Origin: Pedobacter boryungensis | GTDB lineage: Bacteria > Bacteroidota > Bacteroidia > Sphingobacteriales > Sphingobacteriaceae | Assembly: GCF_013204825.1 (NCBI RefSeq) | Contig: NZ_JABMKV010000004.1 | Coordinates: forward strand, 1-64,000 | Length of the DNA: 64,000 nucleotides | Direction of reading: 5' to 3' | In this document: piece after piece, positions 18,712-27,849 of the stretch | How the letters are laid out: each line of letters starts with the position of its first letter | Position numbering within the stretch: the first letter of the stretch is position 1 | The notes under the pieces: generated by a model | What the model was told of the DNA's origin: nothing | The model's database searches: none | What the model saw: the letters and a program-made list of their open reading frames with translations, nothing else | Program-made: the position numbers and the translations under genes

Positions 18712-20145
18712 TTAACTCTTAGAATTTTTAGCGGTTGTAAAACCTTGTCTAGTCATTTCGCCCCACGAGTTCTTTTTTCTTAATAAATCAATATTTCCTT
18801 TTATTGCAGACCAAACTCCAAAGGGATGGAATAGGAATGGTTCTAAAAGTGCGGTTAAAAATAGCCGTAATATATCTTTTTTACTTTTGTACTGGTTATA
18901 TGTTAATACTTCCATTAAAATAGCAAAAGAAGAATACATTATTCCGAAACTAAAAACCATTCCTAGTAAACCAAAAAAGAAGCGCCAATAAGTTAAACCG
19001 AACAGCGCCAAAATTAAGAAGCATGCCATTCCTACAAACTCTATGATAGGCGCTAAAAATTCAAAGAAGAACCAATAAGGATAACTTAACATTCCTAATA
19101 ATCCATATTTAGGATTAAAGAACATCACTTTATGCATTTGAAGTGTTTCAATAGTCCCTCTAGTCCATCTATTACGTTGTCTACCTAATATTTTGAAAGT
19201 TGCAGGTGCTTCTGTCCAGCATAAAGGATCTGGTATAAACTTTACTTTATAAGGCAAGTTCAATTCCTCCATATACCTTCTCATTCGCACCACAAGCTCC
19301 ATATCTTCACCAACGGTATTGTGGTTATAGCCACCACATTTTACTACAATATCTCTATCAAATGCACCAAAAGCCCCTGAAATCAATAACAATCCATTTA
19401 ATCTACTCCAAGCCATCCTACCTAATAGAAATGCCCTGATATACTCTAAAGTTTGTACTCTTGGTAAAAATTCATGTGGCAAATTTACTTGCACCAATCT
19501 ACCATCTTCAATTTTACATCCGTTTGCAATCCTAATTACACCACCAGTTGCAATAATTCGGTGCGATGTGGTTTCTAAAAATGGTTTTGCAAGCTTAAGG
19601 AGTGCATCTTGTTCTAAAATACAATCTACATCTATACAAACAATGTAATCCTTTTGGGAAATATTAATTCCAACATTAAGTGCATCAGCTTTCCCACCAT
19701 TTTCTTTATCAACTACTATTAATTTGCGATAAACTTTTTTACTGCTTTTGTAAACCCCTCGAACTGCTTTAGTTTGTATTTGTTGGTTTACAAAATGATC
19801 CGTTCTATATAGACTATAGGCATTTATCAATTTTTCTAGCGAATCGTCTTTACTGCCATCGTTTATAATAATCACCTCTAAATTATTATAGTAAATGGAC
19901 AAGAGCGATCTTACGTTTTCGATGATATTTGCACCTTCGTTGTAGGCTGGAGCTAAAATACTTATGCTTGGTGCTAATGATGAACTTGCCAAAGCTCTAT
20001 AATCAGTGAAACTATTTTTGAGCAAATGCTTTCTTACTTCCCCAATTGAATATAAGCCAATAAAGATATAAAGACTTAAAAGCAGCAAAGAATAAACTAA
20101 AATAATGTTTGTAAATGTATCTACAACGATGGACTGCCAACTCAT
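18712..20145 (-). CDS. Processive GT2 glycosyltransferase (PgaC/IcaA/HAS-like polysaccharide synthase)
   Basis: The 477-aa inner-membrane enzyme starts with one or two membrane helices (about 10-32). The GT2 catalytic domain follows with NDGS at 95-98, the DVD motif at 172-174, a GED motif (VGEDMELVVRMRR) and QRNRWTRGT (Q/RxxRW). Three further C-terminal helices follow from about residue 345. This layout is that of processive synthases for PNAG, hyaluronan or similar homopolymers. The sugar cannot be determined here. It overlaps the HEAT-repeat gene by 4 bp (ATGA) and precedes the LTA-synthase-like gene by 2 bp. Confidence 0.92.
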   Translation of the reverse strand: MSWQSIVVDTFTNIILVYSLLLLSLYIFIGLYSIGEVRKHLLKNSFTDYRALASSSLAPSISILAPAYNEGANIIENVRSLLSIYYNNLEVIIINDGSKDDSLEKLINAYSLYRTDHFVNQQIQTKAVRGVYKSSKKVYRKLIVVDKENGGKADALNVGINISQKDYIVCIDVDCILEQDALLKLAKPFLETTSHRIIATGGVIRIANGCKIEDGRLVQVNLPHEFLPRVQTLEYIRAFLLGRMAWSRLNGLLLISGAFGAFDRDIVVKCGGYNHNTVGEDMELVVRMRRYMEELNLPYKVKFIPDPLCWTEAPATFKILGRQRNRWTRGTIETLQMHKVMFFNPKYGLLGMLSYPYWFFFEFLAPIIEFVGMACFLILALFGLTYWRFFFGLLGMVFSFGIMYSSFAILMEVLTYNQYKSKKDILRLFLTALLEPFLFHPFGVWSAIKGNIDLLRKKNSWGEMTRQGFTTAKNSKS

Positions 20146-21203
20146 TTTATCTCTCCTTCAATTTGTTTAATAATTTGCTCTAAAGGATATTCTTGAGCAG
20201 TCTGTAATTCTTTTAACTGAAGTAAACTTGATGTATTAATATGAGCAACAGTGCGAACTATCATTCGCTTTAAATCATTATCTCCCTGATTTAAAAAGCT
20301 TATTAACATTGGTATGCTTTCATCAGAAGCAATATTTTGCATCACACTAACAATTGCCTTTTGATTTTTTAAGGTTTCGTATTCATATCTTTCTAATAAA
20401 ACATCGGCTGTATCAATGTTGTAAATTTTTTCTAGCGTATAAATAGCTTCAAATCTAATTTCTTCATTTTCATGACTTAAGCATTCAATTACTTGATCGT
20501 AAAGCTCAAATCTGTGATAAGTTCTTGTCAATTTAAGTGCAAATGCTATTACACTAGTATTTTTAGATTTAAGCCACTTTTCAATTTTATTAAAATTTTC
20601 TGGAGGAAGCATTGAAAGTTCTTTTAATAAAGCAATCTGCTGCCATTCTGTAAGCTGATATGAAATTACATCCAAGAATCTAAGTCCTTTGAAGCCATAA
20701 AGCTTAACAATATTAGTTTGAGCTTCCATCCTTACTAAATCATTTTTATTATTTGTAAGTCTGTAAATTTTATTGAGGTATTCCTTTTGCTCCATTATAC
20801 CAAGCTCTTGTATGGCCTGAGCTTTAACATGCCACTCACTACTATTTAGCTTGGCTAATGCATCTTCATTTAAATGCAACTGGATGTAAAGCTTTTTCAA
20901 ATTTATGGCGGAAGCTCCTGAAATGTTCTTTTTTGCAGATATCAATTCTTTGGTTAGTAACCTCTTAAAATGTTTGTTAGACAGCATTTTGGTGGTTCTA
21001 CCAGTAATTGGAAATGGATTATCGTCTGCATTTTCCTCTTGTTCAGAAAAAATTGCATTCCTGATTAACAAGTCAGCCATAAGCTTCCATTTAGCATATT
21101 TATTTCGTCTGCTTTTTCTTATCGTTAAATTAATCATGATAAAGCAGACCATGAGCAATGCAATACTCAAAAAAGTTATGGTTATAATTTCAAGATAAAT
21201 CAT
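20142..21203 (-). CDS. Membrane-anchored HEAT-repeat protein
   Basis: The 353-aa product starts with a membrane helix (IITITFLSIALLMVCFIMINL) and a basic stretch (RKSRRNKYAKWK). About 300 residues of paired helices with HEAT/armadillo spacing follow (SEWHVKAQAIQELGIMEQKE, NDLVRMEAQTNIVKLYG, NEEIRFEAIYTLEKIYN, NDLKRMIVRTVAHI). It overlaps both neighbours by 4 bp (ATGA junctions), which indicates translational coupling with the response regulator and the GT2 synthase. A scaffold between receiver and synthase in the inner membrane is the simplest reading. Confidence 0.85.
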   Translation of the reverse strand: MIYLEIITITFLSIALLMVCFIMINLTIRKSRRNKYAKWKLMADLLIRNAIFSEQEENADDNPFPITGRTTKMLSNKHFKRLLTKELISAKKNISGASAINLKKLYIQLHLNEDALAKLNSSEWHVKAQAIQELGIMEQKEYLNKIYRLTNNKNDLVRMEAQTNIVKLYGFKGLRFLDVISYQLTEWQQIALLKELSMLPPENFNKIEKWLKSKNTSVIAFALKLTRTYHRFELYDQVIECLSHENEEIRFEAIYTLEKIYNIDTADVLLERYEYETLKNQKAIVSVMQNIASDESIPMLISFLNQGDNDLKRMIVRTVAHINTSSLLQLKELQTAQEYPLEQIIKQIEGEIK

Positions 21204-21571
21204 CTTGCTTTCATCAAATCAAATCTTCTAACCCTAACTGTTAATTCATTTGGGCTGAACGGCTTTGTAATGTAATCATCTGCACCAAGCTGAAATGCTT
21301 CTAAAACAATATCTTCTTGACCCATACCAGAAAGAATAATAATTGAAATTTTATGATCTGAGAGATTTTCCTTTATTTCTGCTATAATTTCTAATCCAGA
21401 AACATAAGGCATCATGATATCCGATATGACTAAATCGGGTAGGTTTTCTTGTATTTTACTTATAGCCTCTCGCCCATCTCTTGCAAGGATCACTTCATGT
21501 CCATCTTTCTTTAGCCTTAATTCTAAAGTTTTGAGGGTTAGCTCTTCGTCCTCTGCAATTAAAATTTTCAT
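21200..21571 (-). CDS. Single-domain CheY-like response regulator
   Basis: The 123-aa product is one receiver domain and nothing else. Acidic residues are at AEDEE (7-10), the phospho-acceptor is Asp51 in VISDIMMP, the switch Ser lies in IILSGMG, and the conserved Lys is in DDYITKPFSP. Without an output domain it must act through protein contact. It is the first gene of a four-gene operon with HEAT, GT2 and LTA-synthase-like genes. It probably controls synthase activity after translation, much as receivers or c-di-GMP control other EPS synthases. No kinase gene is in this operon. Confidence 0.93.
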   Translation of the reverse strand: MKILIAEDEELTLKTLELRLKKDGHEVILARDGREAISKIQENLPDLVISDIMMPYVSGLEIIAEIKENLSDHKISIIILSGMGQEDIVLEAFQLGADDYITKPFSPNELTVRVRRFDLMKAR

Positions 21572-21775
21572 TAATAGTAAGTTAGCTAGGGTGTAGTTAG
21601 TAGATTTTCTACAAGCAAAAAGTAATAATTTTTTTTTTAAAAACCTAAGTTATCACTTAAAATTTTTCCCTAATAGATAAAATTTTAAAGTATTAGAAAT
21701 TTTATAATGCCATATTAACTATTACTATATTTCATTTCCATCTTGAAAATGACTGCAGAATTTTTGATCGTGATT

Positions 21776-24208
21776 TTATACCTGCTTAACTTTTTTTGTT
21801 CCTATTTTAGCAGATTTATTTTTAATGGATTCTTTAAGTTTAGTCCACTGTTCATCAAAAAAATCGCATGACATGTAATTAACACCCACTCTTAATGCTT
21901 TTAACCCACTTACGCCTTGTAATTCTTCAAGTTCTAGCATTTCTAAATCATCTTGTAAAAACTCTTGCTCTTGCAGGTATTTAATATATTCTAAATACTC
22001 ATTTGCTTCAAAAGCATTAAAATAAACCAATGAAATTTTACCAGGCTGAGTTAATCTTTCTTCTGTACCTTTTACTAATACTTTATCAATTCTTTTCTTA
22101 ACTACTTCGTAACGAATATTGTAGGCTCCTTCAACATCAAATCTTCTTTCGTCGTTTCTAAAACTAATATCTATTGGATTAGAATGGATAAATATTAGCT
22201 GAGTAGTTAGTAAAGCTCTTGGCATTTGACTCACCAAGCCATTTGTTAAACGAGCAACTTCCACCATTGCTGTAAGTTGCCATAAACGAATATTTTTTAA
22301 ATACAATAAATCAAATGGCACATCTGGTGCGATATCTTGTCCTATATAAATATCATATTCCACACCATCAGTTCTAAACTTAGCAAAATAACACGGATAT
22401 GAGTTTTGCAAAGTTTGTTGTGCATCTTCTAAATACTCACTTACTGCAGTATTAATAAATTGCATTGAAGTTTCTAAGGTTCTTCTATGTTCGAAAGCAA
22501 CGCCCTTTTCTGAATTAATGCTATTAAAATAATTTTGAACAATTTCTTTTGCTTGCGGATGCCCTTTTTCGATATGGGTAAGCATTGGATATACCTCCAA
22601 TTCAAGAAATTCATTTAGTAATGCTTCTTCACTTGAACTAATAAAATCGTCTATTTTCTTAATCCAATCCTTACAGTTATATAGAATTTTATCAATTAAA
22701 TCTAAGGGAATAATATTTCTTAAATTAGTTAATGTTTCACTTAAAATATCTAATTGTATTTTAAGATCTTCTTTTAACGCATAGTTCCGTTCAACTGTAG
22801 AATTACGAATATCTATTGCACCAAATAATGGATACAGACCTTTAAATGTAACTGTTTCTATTTCTTGAGTTTTCTTTTTGCCTTTACTATTTTTTATAAA
22901 ATCCCAAACTACCTGATTAAATTTCCACTGTACAGATGGCTGTAATGCAGTAAATTTATCTTTTAATACGCTGTCCATTCTCGTATTAAATTCTTCAATT
23001 CTGTATTGTAGCAGTTGCCCTAAAAGTGGTAAAGCCGAATGTAATCTTGATAATAGCTTTTCATTCACTTCTAAGGGTTGAAGTGAATAAATCTCCATAA
23101 TACCAGCCAATTGACTATTATAAAAAATTGGTACAAATGAATAAGAATGAATGCCATTTTTTTGCAATACATCTAAAAATGGAAATTTTTCTATTTTTTC
23201 ACTGTCTAAATTATTGAAAAAAACTGGTCTTGGGTTATCTTTATACTCATTAACTAAACTATAAAATGTTTCCTCTTCGAGATCATATTTCTTAGCAGAA
23301 TCAAGTAAAATACTTTGTGAGTTTTGATGACTATCAAAAACAAATTTGTTATTTACCATTAAAAATGGCAATAATCCAAACTCAATATGACCATCACCTA
23401 CTAAAGTTTTTAAGGCCTGAATTACATGTTCGTATGCTTCATTTTCATAGGTGTGGTTAACTAATGCATCGCGAATACCATCAATAGCATGTTGAAGCGT
23501 AACATCTGCCAAAGAAATTACGGTAAATCCATCGAATTTAAATTTGCTTAGTGGAATTAGCTTTTGTAATAATTCAATTTCATTTCCCTCTTGTATATGT
23601 ATGGTTAATAATTCGAAATTTAATTCTGGTAATTCTCCCTCATACTTTATATCTATAAATTGAGTATCTGCATTGATATTGTAATAAGTAGTTAAATGTG
23701 TTTCTGGATTGGTGTAGGCGTATAAAATCTCATTTTTAAAGATAGAGGTATAATTATAGAACCTATCCAATATCATTCTATAAATAAATTGCAGTTGTTG
23801 TTTCTCTTTAGAAGTTTCATCCACAACATCCTTATTTTGCTTTTTCTGCTCTGCATGTAAGGATAAAAACTCATGAAATGAATCTGTGCTAAAAAAAATT
23901 TTATCTGGTACAGGTGTACTTAAAGCCCAAAATAAATCTTTTTCATTTGCCATTAATGGAGTTAAAATGGTAAATATAAGTTCGAGCGTATCTTTATATT
24001 TTACTAAATCTTCTGCTTTAATATCATTTTGTAATGCTTCCTCACGTTCTATCTTCTCTAATAAAAATCGGTAAAATTCAGCTTTTAATGTCTGTTCAGT
24101 TTTTAATCTGCTTTTTAAATAAGCAATTAAAGGCCTAAAAGACAGCGTAAATTCTACCTGACATGTTATGCATGCATTTTTATTAATCTGTATTACCTCT
24201 GTGTTCAT
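21776..24208 (-). CDS. Large GAF-domain protein of unknown function
   Basis: The 810-aa cytoplasmic protein has no signal or membrane helix. A GAF-like domain is at about residues 310-415 (PRPVFFNNLDSE, HSYSFVPIFYNSQLAGIMEIYS). It is flanked by long helical regions, including a C-terminal part of several hundred residues (TVEFKGLYPLFGAIDIRNST-like, ISFRNDERRFDVEGAYNIRY). GAIDIRNST resembles the start of nucleotide-cyclase-type palm segments, but the rest of the motifs is not seen, so I do not call it a cyclase. It is the last gene of a five-gene operon with ppk1 and lies 205 bp before the response-regulator operon. It could be a sensor for either. Confidence 0.72.
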   Translation of the reverse strand: MNTEVIQINKNACITCQVEFTLSFRPLIAYLKSRLKTEQTLKAEFYRFLLEKIEREEALQNDIKAEDLVKYKDTLELIFTILTPLMANEKDLFWALSTPVPDKIFFSTDSFHEFLSLHAEQKKQNKDVVDETSKEKQQLQFIYRMILDRFYNYTSIFKNEILYAYTNPETHLTTYYNINADTQFIDIKYEGELPELNFELLTIHIQEGNEIELLQKLIPLSKFKFDGFTVISLADVTLQHAIDGIRDALVNHTYENEAYEHVIQALKTLVGDGHIEFGLLPFLMVNNKFVFDSHQNSQSILLDSAKKYDLEEETFYSLVNEYKDNPRPVFFNNLDSEKIEKFPFLDVLQKNGIHSYSFVPIFYNSQLAGIMEIYSLQPLEVNEKLLSRLHSALPLLGQLLQYRIEEFNTRMDSVLKDKFTALQPSVQWKFNQVVWDFIKNSKGKKKTQEIETVTFKGLYPLFGAIDIRNSTVERNYALKEDLKIQLDILSETLTNLRNIIPLDLIDKILYNCKDWIKKIDDFISSSEEALLNEFLELEVYPMLTHIEKGHPQAKEIVQNYFNSINSEKGVAFEHRRTLETSMQFINTAVSEYLEDAQQTLQNSYPCYFAKFRTDGVEYDIYIGQDIAPDVPFDLLYLKNIRLWQLTAMVEVARLTNGLVSQMPRALLTTQLIFIHSNPIDISFRNDERRFDVEGAYNIRYEVVKKRIDKVLVKGTEERLTQPGKISLVYFNAFEANEYLEYIKYLQEQEFLQDDLEMLELEELQGVSGLKALRVGVNYMSCDFFDEQWTKLKESIKNKSAKIGTKKVKQV

Positions 24209-24219
24209 CTCTTCTCTAA

Positions 24220-27200
24220 TTAATACCTAAAATTCATCGATACATAAGGATACCATCCTTCGTTCGAATGCCCCATCACAAAACGAAATATAGTTAAAGA
24301 TGCAGGGGCAAAATATACACCAGCACCAACACCATGATGCCATACATTTGAATTTTCGTTGTTTTTCCATACCCTACCAACATCATAAAATCCCATTAGG
24401 CCAACCTGACCTGGTAATACATAACTAACAAAATCGCCTAGTTTGGCTCTCAATTCTAAATTGTTATAAAAACTATGCTGTCCTGCAAATCTGAATTGAC
24501 GGTAGCCTAACAAATTCCCTTGTCCACCTAAGAATAAATTTTGATAAAACGCTGGTTTACCAACTGTTATTCCTCCACCAAAACGATCTGCCAATACAAA
24601 ATTAGCTCTTCCATCTAAATTTTTATATAAAGAAATGCTTCCTGTAAATTGACCATATGAGTTAGCGTATTTATTTAAATTTTTAAAAACAGACCATTTA
24701 AAATCTACATAACTTCCTAAAGTTGGTAGAATTTCATTGTCACGGGTATTGTTTACAAAATTAACTACAATTCCACCATATAATTTATTTTTTGTTACTG
24801 TAGTACTATCATAAGAATGTAATTCTGAAGAATTTGTAGTAATTCTTCCTATATTATCTTCATTATCATATTTATATAATTGGAAATTTGGTCCAATACT
24901 AAAAGTAGATTTAGGTCTACGCCATCTTAATGTTGATTCTATTTGATAGATGTTAAACCTAGCTCGATAATATTTTTTCTCGTTGTCATATTTTGTTTCG
25001 TTTCCAACTCCAAAAAAGTTCTGTGTATTATCTGGAGCATAAGCATCTACCTTTAATGTAAAATCGGCTTTGCCAACAGCTTTTAACCAATCTCCAAAAT
25101 AGTTAAATCTAAATGCAGTTGTAGCAAATGAGTGTAAAAAAGAAAAATGCTGTGAATTACCATATGGTTGTTTCCTAAATCCTGGATTGGTAATCTTATA
25201 ATTTAAACCAAGCAACAACCCATCGTCTGTATTATAACCAGCATTGAGTGTTAATGAAGATCTATGATACATATCTTTACCTAAGTAAGAAACATTTGAA
25301 GTATCGGTAGACATTCTTTTACTTAATCTATTCTGATCATCTCCTTCGAATTTTGAGTTATCATTTTTTCTACCAAATAATTGAACAGTTCGAGAGGAAT
25401 TTGGCACATCATAAACCTTTTTACCAGCCCCTGCGATAACTCTTAATTTTATATTAGAGGTTTTGTTATCCAGTAATAAACTATCATTTCCATCTTTAGT
25501 ATATAAACGAATTTCTTTAGTGATTTCTGGATCGAAATTTCGGCTAAAAATCTCTTCTTTAATGTTGCCTTCTTTAGAAATTTTATTGATCTGTACTTTT
25601 AAATATTGATTAGCAGAATCAGTAATCACTATTTTTTCGTTTTTATTACTTGCCTGGATATCAACAATTCTATTGAAGAAATGATAATATTCATTCATCA
25701 ATTTTGGCAAAGCTGCTCTTCGTTCTTGGAATTGTTTTAAGAATTGATCATGACGTAAAGAATAGCTAGGTTCTGGTAATTTTTTTAATGCTTTTTCAAA
25801 AACATCATCAGTTAATTTGGCACAAAAATCCTGTACAATTTTATCCCATTCTGCTTCTGTAAATTGCGACATCAATCTGCTGTTCATCGCTCTTCCTTCC
25901 CACAAAAACCAATTAATATTTTTGATATTTCTTTCAAATCCTTGCATCATTGGCAAAAGTGATGAAGATTGTGCATAACGCTGAATAAATCCATCTGTGC
26001 TATAAAAAACCATATCACGATCTCTTGGCACTGCTAGATACTTAGCGCCTTTTTCTGTTTTTTCAGGTTTCCATCTCCATTGGTCTTCATGACGATCCCA
26101 ATCGCCGAGCATTACATCAAGTGCTCTAGCTCTCAACAATAATTCGCCATCATAGGTGTTATCATTATCATCATCTAATTTCTTAAACATCTTTGCGGTA
26201 TTATCCGAATCACCTAACGGTTCTCTTTCTTCCAATAAGCAAAGGGTATTCGCAAAAAGTGCAGAATAATCTCCAAGATTAACATCAGGAGAAACCCAAC
26301 CAATAATTGGCGTACTATGAGGAACATTTACAGCATCGGCAATTGTAGGCACAACCAGCGCCCCAAAAGGGTGTTGAGCCGACATGTTATCTTTTACAAT
26401 ATCTTTGGCAAATGTTTCTCTAAGTCCCTGTGGTAAAAGAACTTCTGGAAATTTTTCTACACTTCGCAATACCCACTCTTTTCCACTCTTATCTTTTAAT
26501 CGAAGCGAATGAGATTGATTACCTCCCCCTAATTGCGTTGGTGTTAAACCGCCTTTAATTTCAGAAATACGCAATACTGGAACTTTGGTTTCTTGCGCAT
26601 AATCCTTACGGTAATTTTCTCCAAAAAGAAAACGGTGAAATTTACCTACACTATCATAAGATGGATGAACTTTTACACTAATGCTATCTGCTCTAATTAC
26701 TTTAAACTCGTTTTTTTGAGAAGCAGCTAATTCTTTAAATGGTTGTGTATAGCTAAAAACTTTTTTTACACCACTGTCTGCATAAATATAATACTCATAG
26801 CGCATATCATGATTTATTAGCTGATCTGCAATAACATAACCTTGGTTCATTTCTTGAAACAAAGAGTTTTTCCCCTTTTTATTGGGAGTCATTTTAGATC
26901 CTGCGCCACTAACAATTTGCAACTGATCGCTTTTAATTAATTGCAAACCATGTTCATGTCCAGCTACATAAATAACATTCGATTTTTTACCAAAAACGCC
27001 ATTAACACTTTTCATCATATCTTTATACAAAGGATGATTTAAATCTTCTGGACTTAATAATGTTGAGCGCAGTAACGGATACACAGAGCCAATAATTGGC
27101 AAAGGAATAACCAAATTTTTATTTAGCAATGTTAATGGCAACAGATGATTTCGCCATGTAAAATATCCACCATGTGCCCCATAACTTTGAAATGGATGAT

Positions 27201-27816
27201 GTGAAGCCAATATGATAATCTTGTTTTTGTTCTGCTCCATTAAGTCTTCCATACGAGCAATTACTTCATCTTTCGTCTGACAATCGCAATCTGCAGCTGG
27301 GTTTGCTTTGTTATATGGAAATAACCACCATTCACTATCATAAGCTATAATAGTTAATTTATCTGTTAACTTTATTGCTACAGGATCTGGACAACCATTC
27401 GCAGGAATCATCCTTAAGAGAGGGTCGTTAAATGATTCCAAATACTCACTTTGTGCTTGAATTTTAGCTAAACCATTTGGGCCTGATTTATCCCAATCGT
27501 GATTCCCAGGTACAAAATAAACCGCAGCACCTGCATCACGCATCGGTTTAAATTGGGACTGTAAAATTTTGCTTGTCTCTGCAAAATCTCCATAACCAGG
27601 AATAGCCATCCCAACAGGATAGATATTATCTCCCAAATAAAGGGTAGATGTTTTACCTTTAATTACATGCTTAGCTGCATTTTTTAGCGATTCCGCTTGT
27701 CCAGTATTCATTTCTCCAGCATCGCCGATTAAAATAACTCGATATTTCACAGAGTCTTGCGCTAATGCAACAAACCCTTGAAACAAGAATACAATGAGGA
27801 GTAGCTTTTTTAACAT
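24220..27816 (-). CDS. Outer-membrane fusion: metallophosphatase, kinase-like segment and BamA-like barrel
   Basis: The 1198-aa product has a signal peptide ending VALAQ at residue 20. A calcineurin-type phosphoesterase domain follows with all metal motifs: GDAGE (31-35), GDN (62-64), GNHD (104-107), HH (206-207) and GHEH (286-289). Residues 430-610 look like a divergent HipA/FAM20C-type kinase. They contain EWVLRSVEK as a possible ATP-Lys strand, GDWDRHEDQW (571-580) as a catalytic loop and PRDRDM (597-602) as a possible metal Asp. From about residue 870 a surface-antigen (BamA/TamA) barrel ends in SMNFRY. The phosphatase and barrel are well supported; the kinase reading is inference. It is in an operon with ppk1. 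Confidence 0.85.
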   Translation of the reverse strand: MLKKLLLIVFLFQGFVALAQDSVKYRVILIGDAGEMNTGQAESLKNAAKHVIKGKTSTLYLGDNIYPVGMAIPGYGDFAETSKILQSQFKPMRDAGAAVYFVPGNHDWDKSGPNGLAKIQAQSEYLESFNDPLLRMIPANGCPDPVAIKLTDKLTIIAYDSEWWLFPYNKANPAADCDCQTKDEVIARMEDLMEQNKNKIIILASHHPFQSYGAHGGYFTWRNHLLPLTLLNKNLVIPLPIIGSVYPLLRSTLLSPEDLNHPLYKDMMKSVNGVFGKKSNVIYVAGHEHGLQLIKSDQLQIVSGAGSKMTPNKKGKNSLFQEMNQGYVIADQLINHDMRYEYYIYADSGVKKVFSYTQPFKELAASQKNEFKVIRADSISVKVHPSYDSVGKFHRFLFGENYRKDYAQETKVPVLRISEIKGGLTPTQLGGGNQSHSLRLKDKSGKEWVLRSVEKFPEVLLPQGLRETFAKDIVKDNMSAQHPFGALVVPTIADAVNVPHSTPIIGWVSPDVNLGDYSALFANTLCLLEEREPLGDSDNTAKMFKKLDDDNDNTYDGELLLRARALDVMLGDWDRHEDQWRWKPEKTEKGAKYLAVPRDRDMVFYSTDGFIQRYAQSSSLLPMMQGFERNIKNINWFLWEGRAMNSRLMSQFTEAEWDKIVQDFCAKLTDDVFEKALKKLPEPSYSLRHDQFLKQFQERRAALPKLMNEYYHFFNRIVDIQASNKNEKIVITDSANQYLKVQINKISKEGNIKEEIFSRNFDPEITKEIRLYTKDGNDSLLLDNKTSNIKLRVIAGAGKKVYDVPNSSRTVQLFGRKNDNSKFEGDDQNRLSKRMSTDTSNVSYLGKDMYHRSSLTLNAGYNTDDGLLLGLNYKITNPGFRKQPYGNSQHFSFLHSFATTAFRFNYFGDWLKAVGKADFTLKVDAYAPDNTQNFFGVGNETKYDNEKKYYRARFNIYQIESTLRWRRPKSTFSIGPNFQLYKYDNEDNIGRITTNSSELHSYDSTTVTKNKLYGGIVVNFVNNTRDNEILPTLGSYVDFKWSVFKNLNKYANSYGQFTGSISLYKNLDGRANFVLADRFGGGITVGKPAFYQNLFLGGQGNLLGYRQFRFAGQHSFYNNLELRAKLGDFVSYVLPGQVGLMGFYDVGRVWKNNENSNVWHHGVGAGVYFAPASLTIFRFVMGHSNEGWYPYVSMNFRY

Positions 27817-27849
27817 ATTGATAATTTGAACTTTAGCAATTAATTTTAT

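Noticed and set aside
21776..24208. Nucleotide cyclase activity in the GAF protein
   Set aside because: GAIDIRNST looks like the start of a cyclase segment, but the remaining metal and base-contact motifs were not found.
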